From: an uncultured Kiritimatiellota bacterium
GTDB taxonomy: Bacteria > Verrucomicrobiota > Kiritimatiellia > RFP12 > UBA1067
NCBI GenBank assembly: GCA_934667295.1
Contig: CAKULR010000002.1
Location: forward strand, 1 to 24,937
Length of the DNA: 24,937 nucleotides
Reading direction: 5' to 3'
Position 1 is the stretch's first letter, and the number at the start of each line of letters is the position of its first letter. Shown here in pieces: positions 14,940-22,444 of this stretch. Both the position numbers and the translations under genes were made by a program. Under the pieces are notes generated by a model. The model worked only from the letters and a program-made list of their open reading frames with translations, did not search any database and had not been told where the DNA came from.

Positions 14940-15183
14940 GATTAAGTGGTTAAGTGATTAAGTAGTTAAGTGATGTAGTTAAGTTGTTAAGTAGTTAAGT
15001 TGTCAACGAGCCGAGTTCTTGGATCTTTTTGAACGAACTCACCCACTCACCCACTCACCCACTCACCCACTCACCCAACTTAACCACTTAACTACTTAAC
15101 CACTCACCCACTCTCCCACTCACCCAACTTACCCCCCAAAAAAACTTAATCACTTAACTACTTAACCACTTAACCACTTAAAG
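14940..15183 (+). repeat. Inverted array of 8-bp units between lpxA and murF
   Basis: The left arm (14940-15000) is a run of NNTTAAGT octamers (GATTAAGT, GGTTAAGT, GATTAAGT, AGTTAAGT, a short break, AGTTAAGT, TGTTAAGT, AGTTAAGT). The right arm (15144-15183) is five copies of the reverse complement, ACTTAANN. Between them, 15037-15076 is five exact ACTCACCC units, then ACTTAACC-type and ACTCACCC-type units alternate in the same 8-nt register to 15134, with single-base slips at 15077 and 15126. A short unrelated spacer (15001-15036) and an A7 tract (15138-15144) interrupt it. No ORF or known element explains it. The arms could pair into a long hairpin. Confidence 0.9.
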
Positions 15184-15198
15184 CCCGTAGGGCGGCTT
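15181..15198 (+). terminator. Small hairpin ahead of murF
   Basis: AAGCC and GGCTT (15181-15185 with 15194-15198) can pair around CGTAGGGC. There is no T run. It may be the remnant of a terminator for the lpxA unit or belong to the repeat array; weak support. Confidence 0.25.
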
Positions 15199-15215
15199 AA
15201 TGGTTGCATGAAGAG

Positions 15216-16379
15216 ATGAAAGAGGAAATCCTTGAAAAGCCCTTTACGGGGGCGACGCTGGATTCCCGGCTCGTGAAGCCGGGGATGCTGTTCGTCGCGG
15301 TCAAGGGCGAGAAGGTCGACGGACACGACTTCATCGACCAGGCGCGCGCGAAGGGCGCGGCGGGGATCGTCGACGGACGCGGGAAGCTTGCGCGCGTCGC
15401 GCGCGCCTACCGCCGCACGCTCCGGGCGACCGTGGTCGGCGTGACGGGATCCGCCGGCAAGACGACGACGAAGGAGCTCGTGGCGGCGTTCCTCCGCGCG
15501 GGCGGGTTCAAGGTCCACGCCACCGCCGGCAACTACAACAACGACCTCGGCCTCCCGCTCACGGTCCTCAACTGCCCGCCCGACGCCGACGTACTCGTCG
15601 TGGAAATGGGGACGAACCATCCGGGTGAGATCCGCCACCTCGTCGACATCGCCGAACCGGATGTCGGGATCGTCTCCTCGATCGGCACGGCGCACATTGA
15701 GTTCTTCGGCACGCAGGACGGCATTGCCGACGAGAAGGGGACGCTCCTCGCGCACCTCTCCGGCTCCCCCGCGCATCCCTCCTGCGCCGTCCTCGCCCGC
15801 GAGAACGCGCGCTACGACCGCCTCGCCGCCCTCTGCCGCGTGCCGCTCGTCACCGTCTCGCTCGCCGACCCCGCCGCCGCGCGCTTCGCGGACGCCCTGC
15901 GCCTCCGCCTGCCCGGCGTCCACAACGTCTCGAACGCCCTCCTCGCGTCCGCCTGCGCCGCGCGCTTCGGCGTCCCGGAGGCGGCGTGCCGCGCCGCGCT
16001 GAAGGACTTCACGCTGCCCGGCGGACGCTGGCGCGTCGTCGAGCGCGGCGGCGTCACCTACATCGACGACACCTACAACGCGAACCCCACCGCCATGCTC
16101 GCGGCCCTCGAAACGTTCGCCGCCCTCCCCGTGGCGGGCCGCCGCATCGCCGTCCTCGGCGACATGTTCGAGCTGGGCGATCGGAGCGCCGCGTTCCACG
16201 CGCAGGTGAAGGCGCGCGCGGCGGACCTGCCGCTCGACCGGACGATCTTCGTGGGCGCGCAGTTCGGCGGCCTCTCCCACGCCGCCGCGAAGGACGCGCT
16301 CGCCGCCGTCGTCCGTCCCGGCGACGCCGTTCTCCTCAAGGCGTCGCATTGCATGCACCTCGACGGTCTGCTGCCATGA
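15216..16379 (+). CDS. murF: UDP-N-acetylmuramoyl-tripeptide--D-alanyl-D-alanine ligase MurF
   Basis: MurF adds D-Ala-D-Ala to the UDP-MurNAc tripeptide in the cytoplasm. The N-terminal substrate domain shows DSRLVKPGMLFVAVKGEKVD and DGHDFIDQA; the ATP loop is GSAGKTTTK at residues 78-86; NYNNDLGLPLTVLNC, EMGTNHPGEIRHLVDIAEPD and DDTYNANPTAMLAALE are typical of MurF. At 387 residues it is shorter than the usual 440-460, mainly because the stretch between the N-terminal domain and the ATP loop is cut down. ATG 15216 is preferred, but no good ribosome site is visible; TTG 15204 is an alternative in frame. The stop overlaps the murD start (ATGA). Confidence 0.93.
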   Translation: MKEEILEKPFTGATLDSRLVKPGMLFVAVKGEKVDGHDFIDQARAKGAAGIVDGRGKLARVARAYRRTLRATVVGVTGSAGKTTTKELVAAFLRAGGFKVHATAGNYNNDLGLPLTVLNCPPDADVLVVEMGTNHPGEIRHLVDIAEPDVGIVSSIGTAHIEFFGTQDGIADEKGTLLAHLSGSPAHPSCAVLARENARYDRLAALCRVPLVTVSLADPAAARFADALRLRLPGVHNVSNALLASACAARFGVPEAACRAALKDFTLPGGRWRVVERGGVTYIDDTYNANPTAMLAALETFAALPVAGRRIAVLGDMFELGDRSAAFHAQVKARAADLPLDRTIFVGAQFGGLSHAAAKDALAAVVRPGDAVLLKASHCMHLDGLLP

Positions 16380-17578
16380 ACGCGCTCGTCCTCGGCAACG
16401 GCCGCAGCGGACAGGCTGCGGCGGAACTCCTGCGGCGCGAGGGGGCGTCCGTCACGGTCCTCGACGGTGCCGACGCCTGGCCCGCCTCCGGCGCGTGGGA
16501 CATCTGCGTGACGAGCCCCGGCGTCGCCCTCGGCCATCCCTGGCAGCGCGCGGCGCGTGCGGCGGGCGTCCCCGTCGTCTCGGAACTGCAGCTCGGCGCG
16601 GTGCGCTGGCGCGCGCGCGGCGGACGGATGCTCGCCGTCACGGGGTCGAAGGGCAAGAGCTCCGTCGTGAAGCTCGTCGCGGATGCGCTTCTCCTTGCAG
16701 AAACGCCCGCCGTCTCGTGCGGCAACTACGGCACGCCCCTCTGCGAGGTCGTCTGCGGCGGGGCGGACCCGCGCCGCACCTGGGCCGTCGTGGAGGTGAG
16801 TTCCTTCCAGCTGGAGACGACGGACCTGCCGCCGGACGCCTTTGCGGCGGCGGCGCTCCTCAATCTGCAGGAGGACCACCTCGACCGCCATGGGAGCGCG
16901 GCCGTCTACCACGGCCTCAAGCGGAAGCTCCTCGCGATGGCGCCCGTGCCGGTCGACGGGAGCGGCGGTGCGCCCGTGTCCGACCCCGCCGCCGCGCGTC
17001 TGCTGGCGGGTTCGTACTTCGACAACCCCGTCCTGCGCGCGAACGGCCTCTGCGCCGTCGCGCTCCTGCGGGCGGCGGGGCTGGACGACGCGCGGATCGC
17101 GGCGGGCGTCGCCGCCTTCACGCCCCTGCCGCACCGCATGCAGACCGTCCTCGAACGGGCGGGCGTCACGTGGGTGGACGACTCCAAGGCGACCTCGCTC
17201 GCGGCCCTCGCGGCGGGGGTGGGCATGTGTACGGGTCCCGTCCTGCTGATCGCGGGTGGCCTCCCGAAGGGCGACGACCCAAAATCTGTCATTCCGCGCT
17301 TGCGTTCGGGGGTCAAAAAAGTGTATCTTATTGGGCGTTGCGCGCAGCAGTTTTCGGACGCATGGGAAAGCGCCGTGCCCTGTGAACTCTGCGGGACGCT
17401 TGACCGCGCGGTCGAGGCGGCCCGGCGCGACGCATGTCCCGGCGAGACGGTGCTCCTGTCGCCCGGAACGGCAAGTTTCGATCAATTTAAAAGTTACGGT
17501 GTACGCGGCGACACGTTCGCGGCCCTCGCACGGGAGGGCGCGGAGGGTGTGGGCGCGCACGCAAGCAAAAGAGGATGA
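16376..17578 (+). CDS. murD: UDP-N-acetylmuramoylalanine--D-glutamate ligase MurD
   Basis: MurD adds D-glutamate to UDP-MurNAc-L-alanine. The 400-residue product shows a Rossmann start (LVLGNGRSGQAAAELLRREG), ATP loop GSKGKSS at residues 90-96, SSFQLETTDLPP, NLQEDHLDRHGS, the KRKLL region that should hold the carbamylated lysine, HRMQTVLERAGVTWVDDSKA, LIAGGLPKGDD and LLSPGTASFDQFKSYGVRGD. It is about 40 residues shorter than usual; the central domain is shortened after YHGLKRKLLAM, where the usual NADD and GxHNxxN segments are missing or reduced to SYFDNPVLRANGL. All catalytic blocks are kept, so it is probably active. An AT-rich patch with a possible internal promoter lies at 17300-17329. 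Confidence 0.92.
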   Translation: MNALVLGNGRSGQAAAELLRREGASVTVLDGADAWPASGAWDICVTSPGVALGHPWQRAARAAGVPVVSELQLGAVRWRARGGRMLAVTGSKGKSSVVKLVADALLLAETPAVSCGNYGTPLCEVVCGGADPRRTWAVVEVSSFQLETTDLPPDAFAAAALLNLQEDHLDRHGSAAVYHGLKRKLLAMAPVPVDGSGGAPVSDPAAARLLAGSYFDNPVLRANGLCAVALLRAAGLDDARIAAGVAAFTPLPHRMQTVLERAGVTWVDDSKATSLAALAAGVGMCTGPVLLIAGGLPKGDDPKSVIPRLRSGVKKVYLIGRCAQQFSDAWESAVPCELCGTLDRAVEAARRDACPGETVLLSPGTASFDQFKSYGVRGDTFAALAREGAEGVGAHASKRG

Positions 17579-17582
17579 TGAC

Positions 17583-18761
17583 ATGAAGGCGCAGAAGCTC
17601 GGATTGGTTCTGGGTATGAACATGGCGGTGGCCTGCCTGGTGTTGCAGGGATGCAAGGCGACGCGGTCGGGGACGGACAACCTTCCGCCGCCGGTGGTCG
17701 ATCCTGCCGTGGCGCAACCGCAGCCGACGGCCCCGGTTGCCGCGACGCCGGGCGAGCAGCCGCCGATCACCGTCACGGCGGTGACCACGCCGCCGCCTCC
17801 GCCGCCCGTCGTCGAGCCGACGCCCTCCAAGGTCGCGCAGGTCAAGCCGCTGCCGCCGCCCGCCCAGCCGAAGCCGTCGAAGAAGCCGACGGCGGCTGCG
17901 CCCGTGGCCGGGAACAGCACGGTGGTCGTGCAGCGGGGCGACACGCTCTCCGGCATCTGCGTGCGCCACCGCGTGAAGATGAGCGCCGTCGTGGCGGCGA
18001 ATCCGGGCCTGAAGCCCAACCACATCCGCGTGGGGCAGAAGATCGTGCTGCCGGGCGCTGCCGTCGCGGCGGTGGCCAAGAAGCCGGAGGCCAAGGTGAA
18101 GCTGGCGTCGGCGGATGCGCCCGTCACCGCCGCGAACACGACGGCCCCCGTCAAGACGAAGTCCGCCTTCAAGGCGTACACGGGCCCCACGAAGACGTAC
18201 AAGGTCCGCAACGGCGACTCGCTCGGCAAGATCGCCCACGAGAACGGCATCAAGATCCGTACGCTCAAGGACCTGAACAAGCTCACCAAGGACTCGATCC
18301 GCGTGGGCCAGGAGCTTCTGATCCCCGCCGAGAAGGTCGTGGCGAAGCCGGTCGACACCGCCGCCGCCGGCAAGACGGCGCAGAAGGCCCCCGACGCCAA
18401 GAAGGACGTTGCCAAGAAGGACGTAAAGGAGCCGAAGAAGGAGGGTGCGGAGAAGAAGGAGGCCGCCGCCCCCGTTGAGGAGAACACGTCCCTGTCGAAC
18501 GCCGTCGAGACGACGACCGCCGTTCCCCCGGCCGACGCGACGCCCGCTCCCGTCGCCGAGCCGGTCGCCGCCGACCCCGCCCCGGCTCCGTCTTCCGCCA
18601 CCTACACGGCGAAGGAGGGGGATGACATCGTCTCGATTGCCATTGCGTACGGCATCAGCCCGAGCCGCCTGATGGACCTCAACGACCTCAAGGCGGGCGA
18701 TTCGATCAAGGCCGGGCAGGTCCTCAAGCTCCCGGCGGACGCGAAGCCCAACGCCCAGTAG
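17583..18761 (+). CDS. LysM-repeat lipoprotein in the mur/fts cluster
   Basis: The 392-residue product begins with a lipoprotein signal (CLVLQGC, lipidation at Cys24; Gln at -2 is less usual). A Pro/Ala/Thr/Lys-rich linker leads to three LysM domains at about 113-157, 205-248 and 340-384, each with the GDT/GDS/GDD-type start and a closing [KR]xGQ.[IL].LP motif. A lysine/glutamate-rich linker lies between the second and third. LysM domains bind glycan strands of peptidoglycan; membrane anchoring and location between murD and ftsW suggest a role in cell wall assembly or division. No hydrolase domain is present. Start ATG 17583 follows GAGG at 17571-17574, four bases after murD. Confidence 0.9.
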   Translation: MKAQKLGLVLGMNMAVACLVLQGCKATRSGTDNLPPPVVDPAVAQPQPTAPVAATPGEQPPITVTAVTTPPPPPPVVEPTPSKVAQVKPLPPPAQPKPSKKPTAAAPVAGNSTVVVQRGDTLSGICVRHRVKMSAVVAANPGLKPNHIRVGQKIVLPGAAVAAVAKKPEAKVKLASADAPVTAANTTAPVKTKSAFKAYTGPTKTYKVRNGDSLGKIAHENGIKIRTLKDLNKLTKDSIRVGQELLIPAEKVVAKPVDTAAAGKTAQKAPDAKKDVAKKDVKEPKKEGAEKKEAAAPVEENTSLSNAVETTTAVPPADATPAPVAEPVAADPAPAPSSATYTAKEGDDIVSIAIAYGISPSRLMDLNDLKAGDSIKAGQVLKLPADAKPNAQ

Positions 18762-18787
18762 GGCCCTGCCCCCGGTAGGTCCGCTCC

Positions 18788-19978
18788 GTGCAGCGCGTTC
18801 TGACTCTGCTGGGCATTTCCGTTCTCGCATTGCTGGCGTGGGGATTCATCGTCCTCGCTTCCGCCGGCGGCGGGAACGGAATGCGCCTTTATTCAGACCC
18901 CAACCACTTCATCATCCACCAGGCGGTGTGGCTGGTGGTGGCGCTTCCCTTCCTCTTCGCGGCGATCCGCTTCGACTATCACAGGTGGCGGGAGTGGCCG
19001 TGGCTGACGGTCGGCCTTTATGTCGTGATCGTGGCCCTGATGGGGGCGGTGTTCCTCTTCCCGCGCGTGAACGGATCGCACCGCTGGGTCGTGTTCGGGC
19101 CGCTGCGCCTCCAGCCGAGCGAGTTCGCGAAGCTGCTCGCCGTGTTCGCCACGGCCGTGTTCCTCGACCGCGCGGGGTGGATGGTCGGCAAGTTCTGGCG
19201 CGGCGCGTTCCGGGCCGCCCTGATCGTCGCCGTCCTGATGGGGCTGGCACTTGCCGAGCCGGACTACGGCGCGACGATGGTGATCGCGCTCACGGGCGGC
19301 GCGCTCTTCCTCGTCTCCGGCATGAAGATCCTCCACATGGTCTTCCTCGGCGTGGCGGGGCTCTGCGTGGTCCTCACGCTCCTCTCGTTCAACGCCAACC
19401 GCATGAACCGCATCCTCTCGTGGGGGAAGGGCATGTTCGGCGACGCGGTGGTGAACGCGACCGGCGCGGCGGCGGTGCTGAGCGACAAGGAGCAGGCGGC
19501 CGCGCACCAGGCCGACATGGCGCTCGTCGCGATCCGGAACGGGGGGCTCACGGGGGTCGGGTTCAACAAGTCCTACCAGAAGCTCCGCTACCTCCCCGAG
19601 GCGCACACAGACTTCATCTTCGCGATCGGCGCGGAGGAATGGGGGCTCGTCTTCTCGCTTTCCCTGCTCGCGCTCTTCGTCACGTTCTTCGTGTGCGGCA
19701 TGGTCATCTCCGCGCGCGCGCCGGACCGCCTGGGGCGTCTGCTCGCGTTCGGCATGACGTTCCTCGTCTTCTTCCAGGCCGTCTTCAACATCGGCGTCGT
19801 CACAAAGTGCCTGCCCACGAAGGGGCTGGCGCTTCCGTTCATCAGCTACGGGGGCACGAACCTCATCTCGGCCCTGATTGCGGTCGGTGTCCTTTTCAAC
19901 ATCGGCCGACAAATCGAGTTGCCAAAGCCCCGCCCGAGGAGTACAATATCCCCCGTTTTTCCGAAAGAAGGAGTCTAA
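18788..19978 (+). CDS. ftsW: SEDS glycosyltransferase FtsW
   Basis: FtsW polymerises lipid II into septal peptidoglycan together with a class B PBP. The 396-residue product is a polytopic membrane protein with SEDS landmarks NGSHRWVVFGPLRLQPSEFA, LAEPDYGATMVIALTGG, YLPEAHTDFIFAIGAEEWGL and CLPTKGLALPFISYGGTNLI; the last two favour FtsW over RodA. A glycine/alanine-rich stretch near residues 216-240 enlarges the loop before HQADMALVAIRNGG. Start GTG 18788 is preceded by GGTAGGT at 18774-18780. It lies 26 nt after the LysM gene. murG and murC, which often follow, are absent. Its last codons contain the serC promoter. Confidence 0.94.
   Translation: MQRVLTLLGISVLALLAWGFIVLASAGGGNGMRLYSDPNHFIIHQAVWLVVALPFLFAAIRFDYHRWREWPWLTVGLYVVIVALMGAVFLFPRVNGSHRWVVFGPLRLQPSEFAKLLAVFATAVFLDRAGWMVGKFWRGAFRAALIVAVLMGLALAEPDYGATMVIALTGGALFLVSGMKILHMVFLGVAGLCVVLTLLSFNANRMNRILSWGKGMFGDAVVNATGAAAVLSDKEQAAAHQADMALVAIRNGGLTGVGFNKSYQKLRYLPEAHTDFIFAIGAEEWGLVFSLSLLALFVTFFVCGMVISARAPDRLGRLLAFGMTFLVFFQAVFNIGVVTKCLPTKGLALPFISYGGTNLISALIAVGVLFNIGRQIELPKPRPRSTISPVFPKEGV
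19919..19947 (+). promoter_or_regulatory. Promoter of serC inside the 3' end of ftsW
   Basis: TTGCCA at 19919-19924 and TACAAT at 19942-19947 are separated by exactly 17 bp. Transcription would start near 19954, 31 nt before the serC start. This makes serC independent of the mur/fts transcript. Confidence 0.7.
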
Positions 19979-19984
19979 AGAACC

Positions 19985-21061
19985 ATGTCTCGTATCTACA
20001 ACTTCTCCGCCGGCCCCGCCGTGCTCCCCTTGGAGGTCCTGCAGGACGCCCAGAAGAACCTCGTCGATTACAAGGGCTGCGGCATGTCCGTGATGGAGAT
20101 GTCCCACCGTGGCAAGGACTACGACGCCATCCACCAGGAGGCGATCGCCACGTTCAAGGAGCTCTGCGGTCTCGGCGACGAGTGGTCCGTCTGCTTCATC
20201 CAGGGCGGCGCGTCCCTCCAGTTCGCCATGATTCCGATGAACTTCCTCGGGAAGGACCAGGTTGCGGACTACGCGAACCAGGGCACGTGGTCGAACAAGG
20301 CCCTCAAGCAGGCGCAGATGGTCGGCAACGTGAATATCGTCGCCAACTGCCAGAAGGACATCCCCACGCGCATGCCGACGGCGGACGAGTGGAAGTGGAC
20401 GCCCGGCGCGGCCTACAGCCACATCTGCTCGAACGAGACGATCTCGGGTGCCGAGCTCAAGCAGTTCCCGCAGTCCGGCTCGCCGCTCATCTGCGACATG
20501 TCGTCGGACATCCTCTCCTGCGAACGCGACTACAGCCAGTTCGCGATGTTCTACGCCGGTGCCCAGAAGAACCTCGGCCCCTCCGGCATGGCCGTCGTCG
20601 CCATCCGCAGGGACTTCGCCGAGACGGGATCCAAGACGATCCCGACGATGCTCCAGTACCGCACGTTCACCGAGGAGAACTCGCTCTACAACACGCCGCC
20701 CACCTGGGGCATCTACATTTTCGGCGAGACCATGAAGTGGGTCAAGAAGATGGGCAAGGAGAACCTCTTCAGGCTCAATGCCGAGAAGGCGAAGAAGATC
20801 TACGACGTGATCGACGCCTCGGGCTTCTACCGCGGCACGGCCGTGAAGGAGTTCCGCTCGAACATGAACGTGACCTGGCGCCTCCCCACGGAGGAGCTGG
20901 AGGCCAAGTTCATCGCCGAGGCGAAGGCCGCCGGGATGAGTTCGCTGAAGGGCCACCGCTCGGTCGGCGGCATCCGCGCCTCGATCTACAACGCCTTCCC
21001 GATGGCGGGCGTGGACTGTCTCGTGGACTTCATGAAGGAGTTCGAGCGGAAGAACGGCTAA
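19985..21061 (+). CDS. serC: Phosphoserine aminotransferase
   Basis: SerC is a PLP enzyme that transaminates 3-phosphohydroxypyruvate to phosphoserine in serine synthesis, and can act in pyridoxal phosphate synthesis. The 358-residue product shows IYNFSAGPAVLPLEVL, VMEMSHRGKDYDAIHQEA, FIQGGASLQFAMIPMN, DMSSDILSCERDYSQF, the PLP lysine at K195 in GAQKNLGPSG, and GHRSVGGIRASIYNAFP. Length matches the family. AAGGAG at 19968-19973 is the ribosome site. It has its own promoter in ftsW and a strong terminator after it, so it forms a single-gene unit; serA and serB are not in the window. Confidence 0.97.
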   Translation: MSRIYNFSAGPAVLPLEVLQDAQKNLVDYKGCGMSVMEMSHRGKDYDAIHQEAIATFKELCGLGDEWSVCFIQGGASLQFAMIPMNFLGKDQVADYANQGTWSNKALKQAQMVGNVNIVANCQKDIPTRMPTADEWKWTPGAAYSHICSNETISGAELKQFPQSGSPLICDMSSDILSCERDYSQFAMFYAGAQKNLGPSGMAVVAIRRDFAETGSKTIPTMLQYRTFTEENSLYNTPPTWGIYIFGETMKWVKKMGKENLFRLNAEKAKKIYDVIDASGFYRGTAVKEFRSNMNVTWRLPTEELEAKFIAEAKAAGMSSLKGHRSVGGIRASIYNAFPMAGVDCLVDFMKEFERKNG

Positions 21062-21097
21062 CCCTCCGTTCCCAGTCTCATCAGATCCAGTTCACCC

Positions 21098-21123
21098 AAA
21101 GACCTCCCCTCCGGGAGGTCTTT
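21098..21123 (+). terminator. Intrinsic terminator of serC
   Basis: AAAGACCTCCC (21098-21108) and GGGAGGTCTTT (21113-21123) form a perfect 11-bp stem with a CTCC loop, ending in T bases. This is the cleanest terminator in the window, 37 nt after the serC stop; the symmetrical stem could act on both strands. Confidence 0.85.
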
Positions 21124-21146
21124 CCATTTCTCCACGGATGCCCACA

Positions 21147-21173
21147 CGGGAGGGACGCGCTCCGTCGCGTCCG
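21147..21173 (+). repeat. GGGAGGG hairpin repeat, copy 1
   Basis: CGGGAG followed by stem GGACGCG (21153-21159), loop CTCCGT and CGCGTCC (21166-21172). It shares the layout with copies at 21777-21802, 24532-24558, 24581-24606 and 24627-24652. Confidence 0.8.
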
Positions 21174-21186
21174 CGTCCCCCCTTCT

Positions 21187-21270
21187 ACCACAGAACACAC
21201 AGAACGGCCTTCGCCGTCACAGAATACACAGAATCGTTTGGGGTTGGTAGGGGCGGACGTCCTCGGCCGC
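21187..21270 (+). repeat. Composite repeat module, copy 1
   Basis: A 27-nt block (21187-21213, beginning ACCACAGAACACACAGAAC) is identical to 24682-24708. It is followed at 21246-21270 by a GGTAGGGG...GACGTCCTCGGC element that recurs at 24736-24760, inverted at 24805-24828, and at 24911-24937. The order hairpin, ACAGAAC block, GGTAGGGG element is the same in both places. Confidence 0.8.
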
Positions 21271-21364
21271 CCGCCAGTTGCGACCGCACCATACCACATG
21301 CCACGAAAACGAAACGTACGCTAACGAAACGTACGCTCCTCTCCCTCCCTCCGTACCCGTACGT

Positions 21365-21422
21365 CTGGCCTCCGGCCGGTTAACACGGTGCGCGCGGAGG
21401 CGCAAAGACACGGAGAGAGGTT
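21365..21422 (+). repeat. Left arm of 58-bp inverted repeat
   Basis: Begins CTGGCCTCCGGCCGGTTAAC and is the reverse complement of 22387-22444 with only a few differences (for example ACGGTG against ACGGAG). It includes the GGCGCAAAGACACGGAGAG string that resembles AGAGACACGGAG-type dispersed intergenic repeats I recall from PVC genomes. Confidence 0.85.
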
Positions 21423-21470
21423 GTCTGTATGGTTTCATCTACCTTGGCGCGTGGCATCCGACAGTGGCCC

Positions 21471-21512
21471 GGCGCGCGATGTACCCGCGCCGCCTCGGCG
21501 CGTGGCGTTCGA
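21471..21512 (+). repeat. Left arm of 42-bp inverted repeat
   Basis: Begins GGCGCGCGATGTACCCGCGC and is the reverse complement of 22311-22352 apart from one single-base gap and one or two substitutions. It lies inside the 58-bp pair, so the two inverted repeats are nested. Confidence 0.8.
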
Positions 21513-21776
21513 ACGTGAACACATCTTCTGTCCCATCGTTGTTGATACCAAGTAAGTGGTGGTGTCCCGTCTACTTCCAATGCCGTTTTACCGGCATTGA
21601 GAAGTCTGGCTTCCAAGAAGGAACAGCAAGACTCTGCACCCAGCCCACAAAGCCTTTGTGGTCTTTGCGTTCCTTGCGGCAAAAATCACCGTGTTTCGCA
21701 GTCGAATCTAGAGGTTGGGAAATTGGCCGTGTAGAGGTGTAGAACGTGTAGGGGTGTAGAAATGTAGAAGGGGTTC

Positions 21777-21802
21777 GGACGCGACAAGCGCGTCCCTCCC
21801 GG
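21777..21802 (-). repeat. GGGAGGG hairpin repeat, copy 2 (reverse)
   Basis: Read on +, GGACGCG (21777-21783), loop ACAAG, CGCGTCC (21789-21795), then CTCCCGG. It is the reverse orientation of the element at 21147. Confidence 0.8.
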
Positions 21803-21809
21803 CAGGACT

Positions 21810-22125
21810 GTTCCGCAGTGAAATCCCATGTTCTGTCCTGTAGGCCCGGCGATGAGATTATGGTGCGGAAAATATTCGGTTGTCATTTTCACTTTAAGGT
21901 TCACAGGGCTAACGGCTAAATGAAGATAGGTACTTATTTGTTTTATATGAATTGATTTAGTGCGTAGGTTTCTTGTTATTTGAATTATGCCGTTTGCGTT
22001 GTGTGTAGAGAATTATTACGCAGTGAAATCTCATTTGCGGCGCGAGGACTCATTTAATCTCATTTGCGGTGAGGGGGCTCGTTGAGGGACGAGTGGGCGG
22101 ATGATTGTGGGATTTCACTTCGGAA
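21810..22125. mobile_element. MITE-like AT-rich element with 19-bp terminal inverted repeats
   Basis: GTTCCGCAGTGAAATCCCA (21810-21828) is the inverse of 22107-22125 with 18 of 19 bases matching. The 316-bp span is far richer in A and T than the rest of the window, especially 21860-22020, and encodes nothing recognisable. It also has an internal copy of GCAGTGAAATCTCAT (22020-22034) and a 14-bp direct repeat AATCTCATTTGCGG at 22027-22040 and 22056-22069. No clear target duplication is seen, so mobility is inferred only from the architecture. Confidence 0.5.
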
Positions 22126-22310
22126 CGATACCCTATGGAACTTGGAACAGTGTAGAATGAGAGCGGTGTAGAGGGGGATGGTACGCGAAGGCCCCGCGTC
22201 GACCTCAGCGCGTGGTGTCCGAACGTGAACGCAGTTTCACGCAGAGGTCACGGAGAACCATTTCCATCGGCGTGTCGCCAAAGGCATTCCCGTTAGGGTG
22301 GAGCCGCTGT

Positions 22311-22352
22311 CGGACGCCACGCGCCGAGGGCGGCGCGGGTACATCGCGCGCC
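22311..22352 (-). repeat. Right arm of 42-bp inverted repeat
   Basis: Reverse complement of 21471-21512, with a single-base insertion in the CCGCC run. Confidence 0.8.
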
Positions 22353-22386
22353 GTGTTGAGTGAAGCCGCGCGTAAGCCAACCTCAA

Positions 22387-22444
22387 AACCACTCTCCGTG
22401 TCTTTGCGCCTCCGCGCGCTCCGTGTTAACCGGCCGGAGGCCAG
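22387..22444 (-). repeat. Right arm of 58-bp inverted repeat
   Basis: Reverse complement of 21365-21422. Together the arms bracket 1080 bp containing the 42-bp pair and the MITE-like element. Confidence 0.85.

Noticed and set aside
14940..15183. CRISPR array
   Set aside because: Units are 8 bp without spacers, appear in both orientations, and no cas genes are near.
21278..21742. Small gene of 154 codons after serC
   Set aside because: It spans the 15-bp duplication, the 58-bp inverted repeat and the CGCGTGG repeats, has no ribosome site and no domain.
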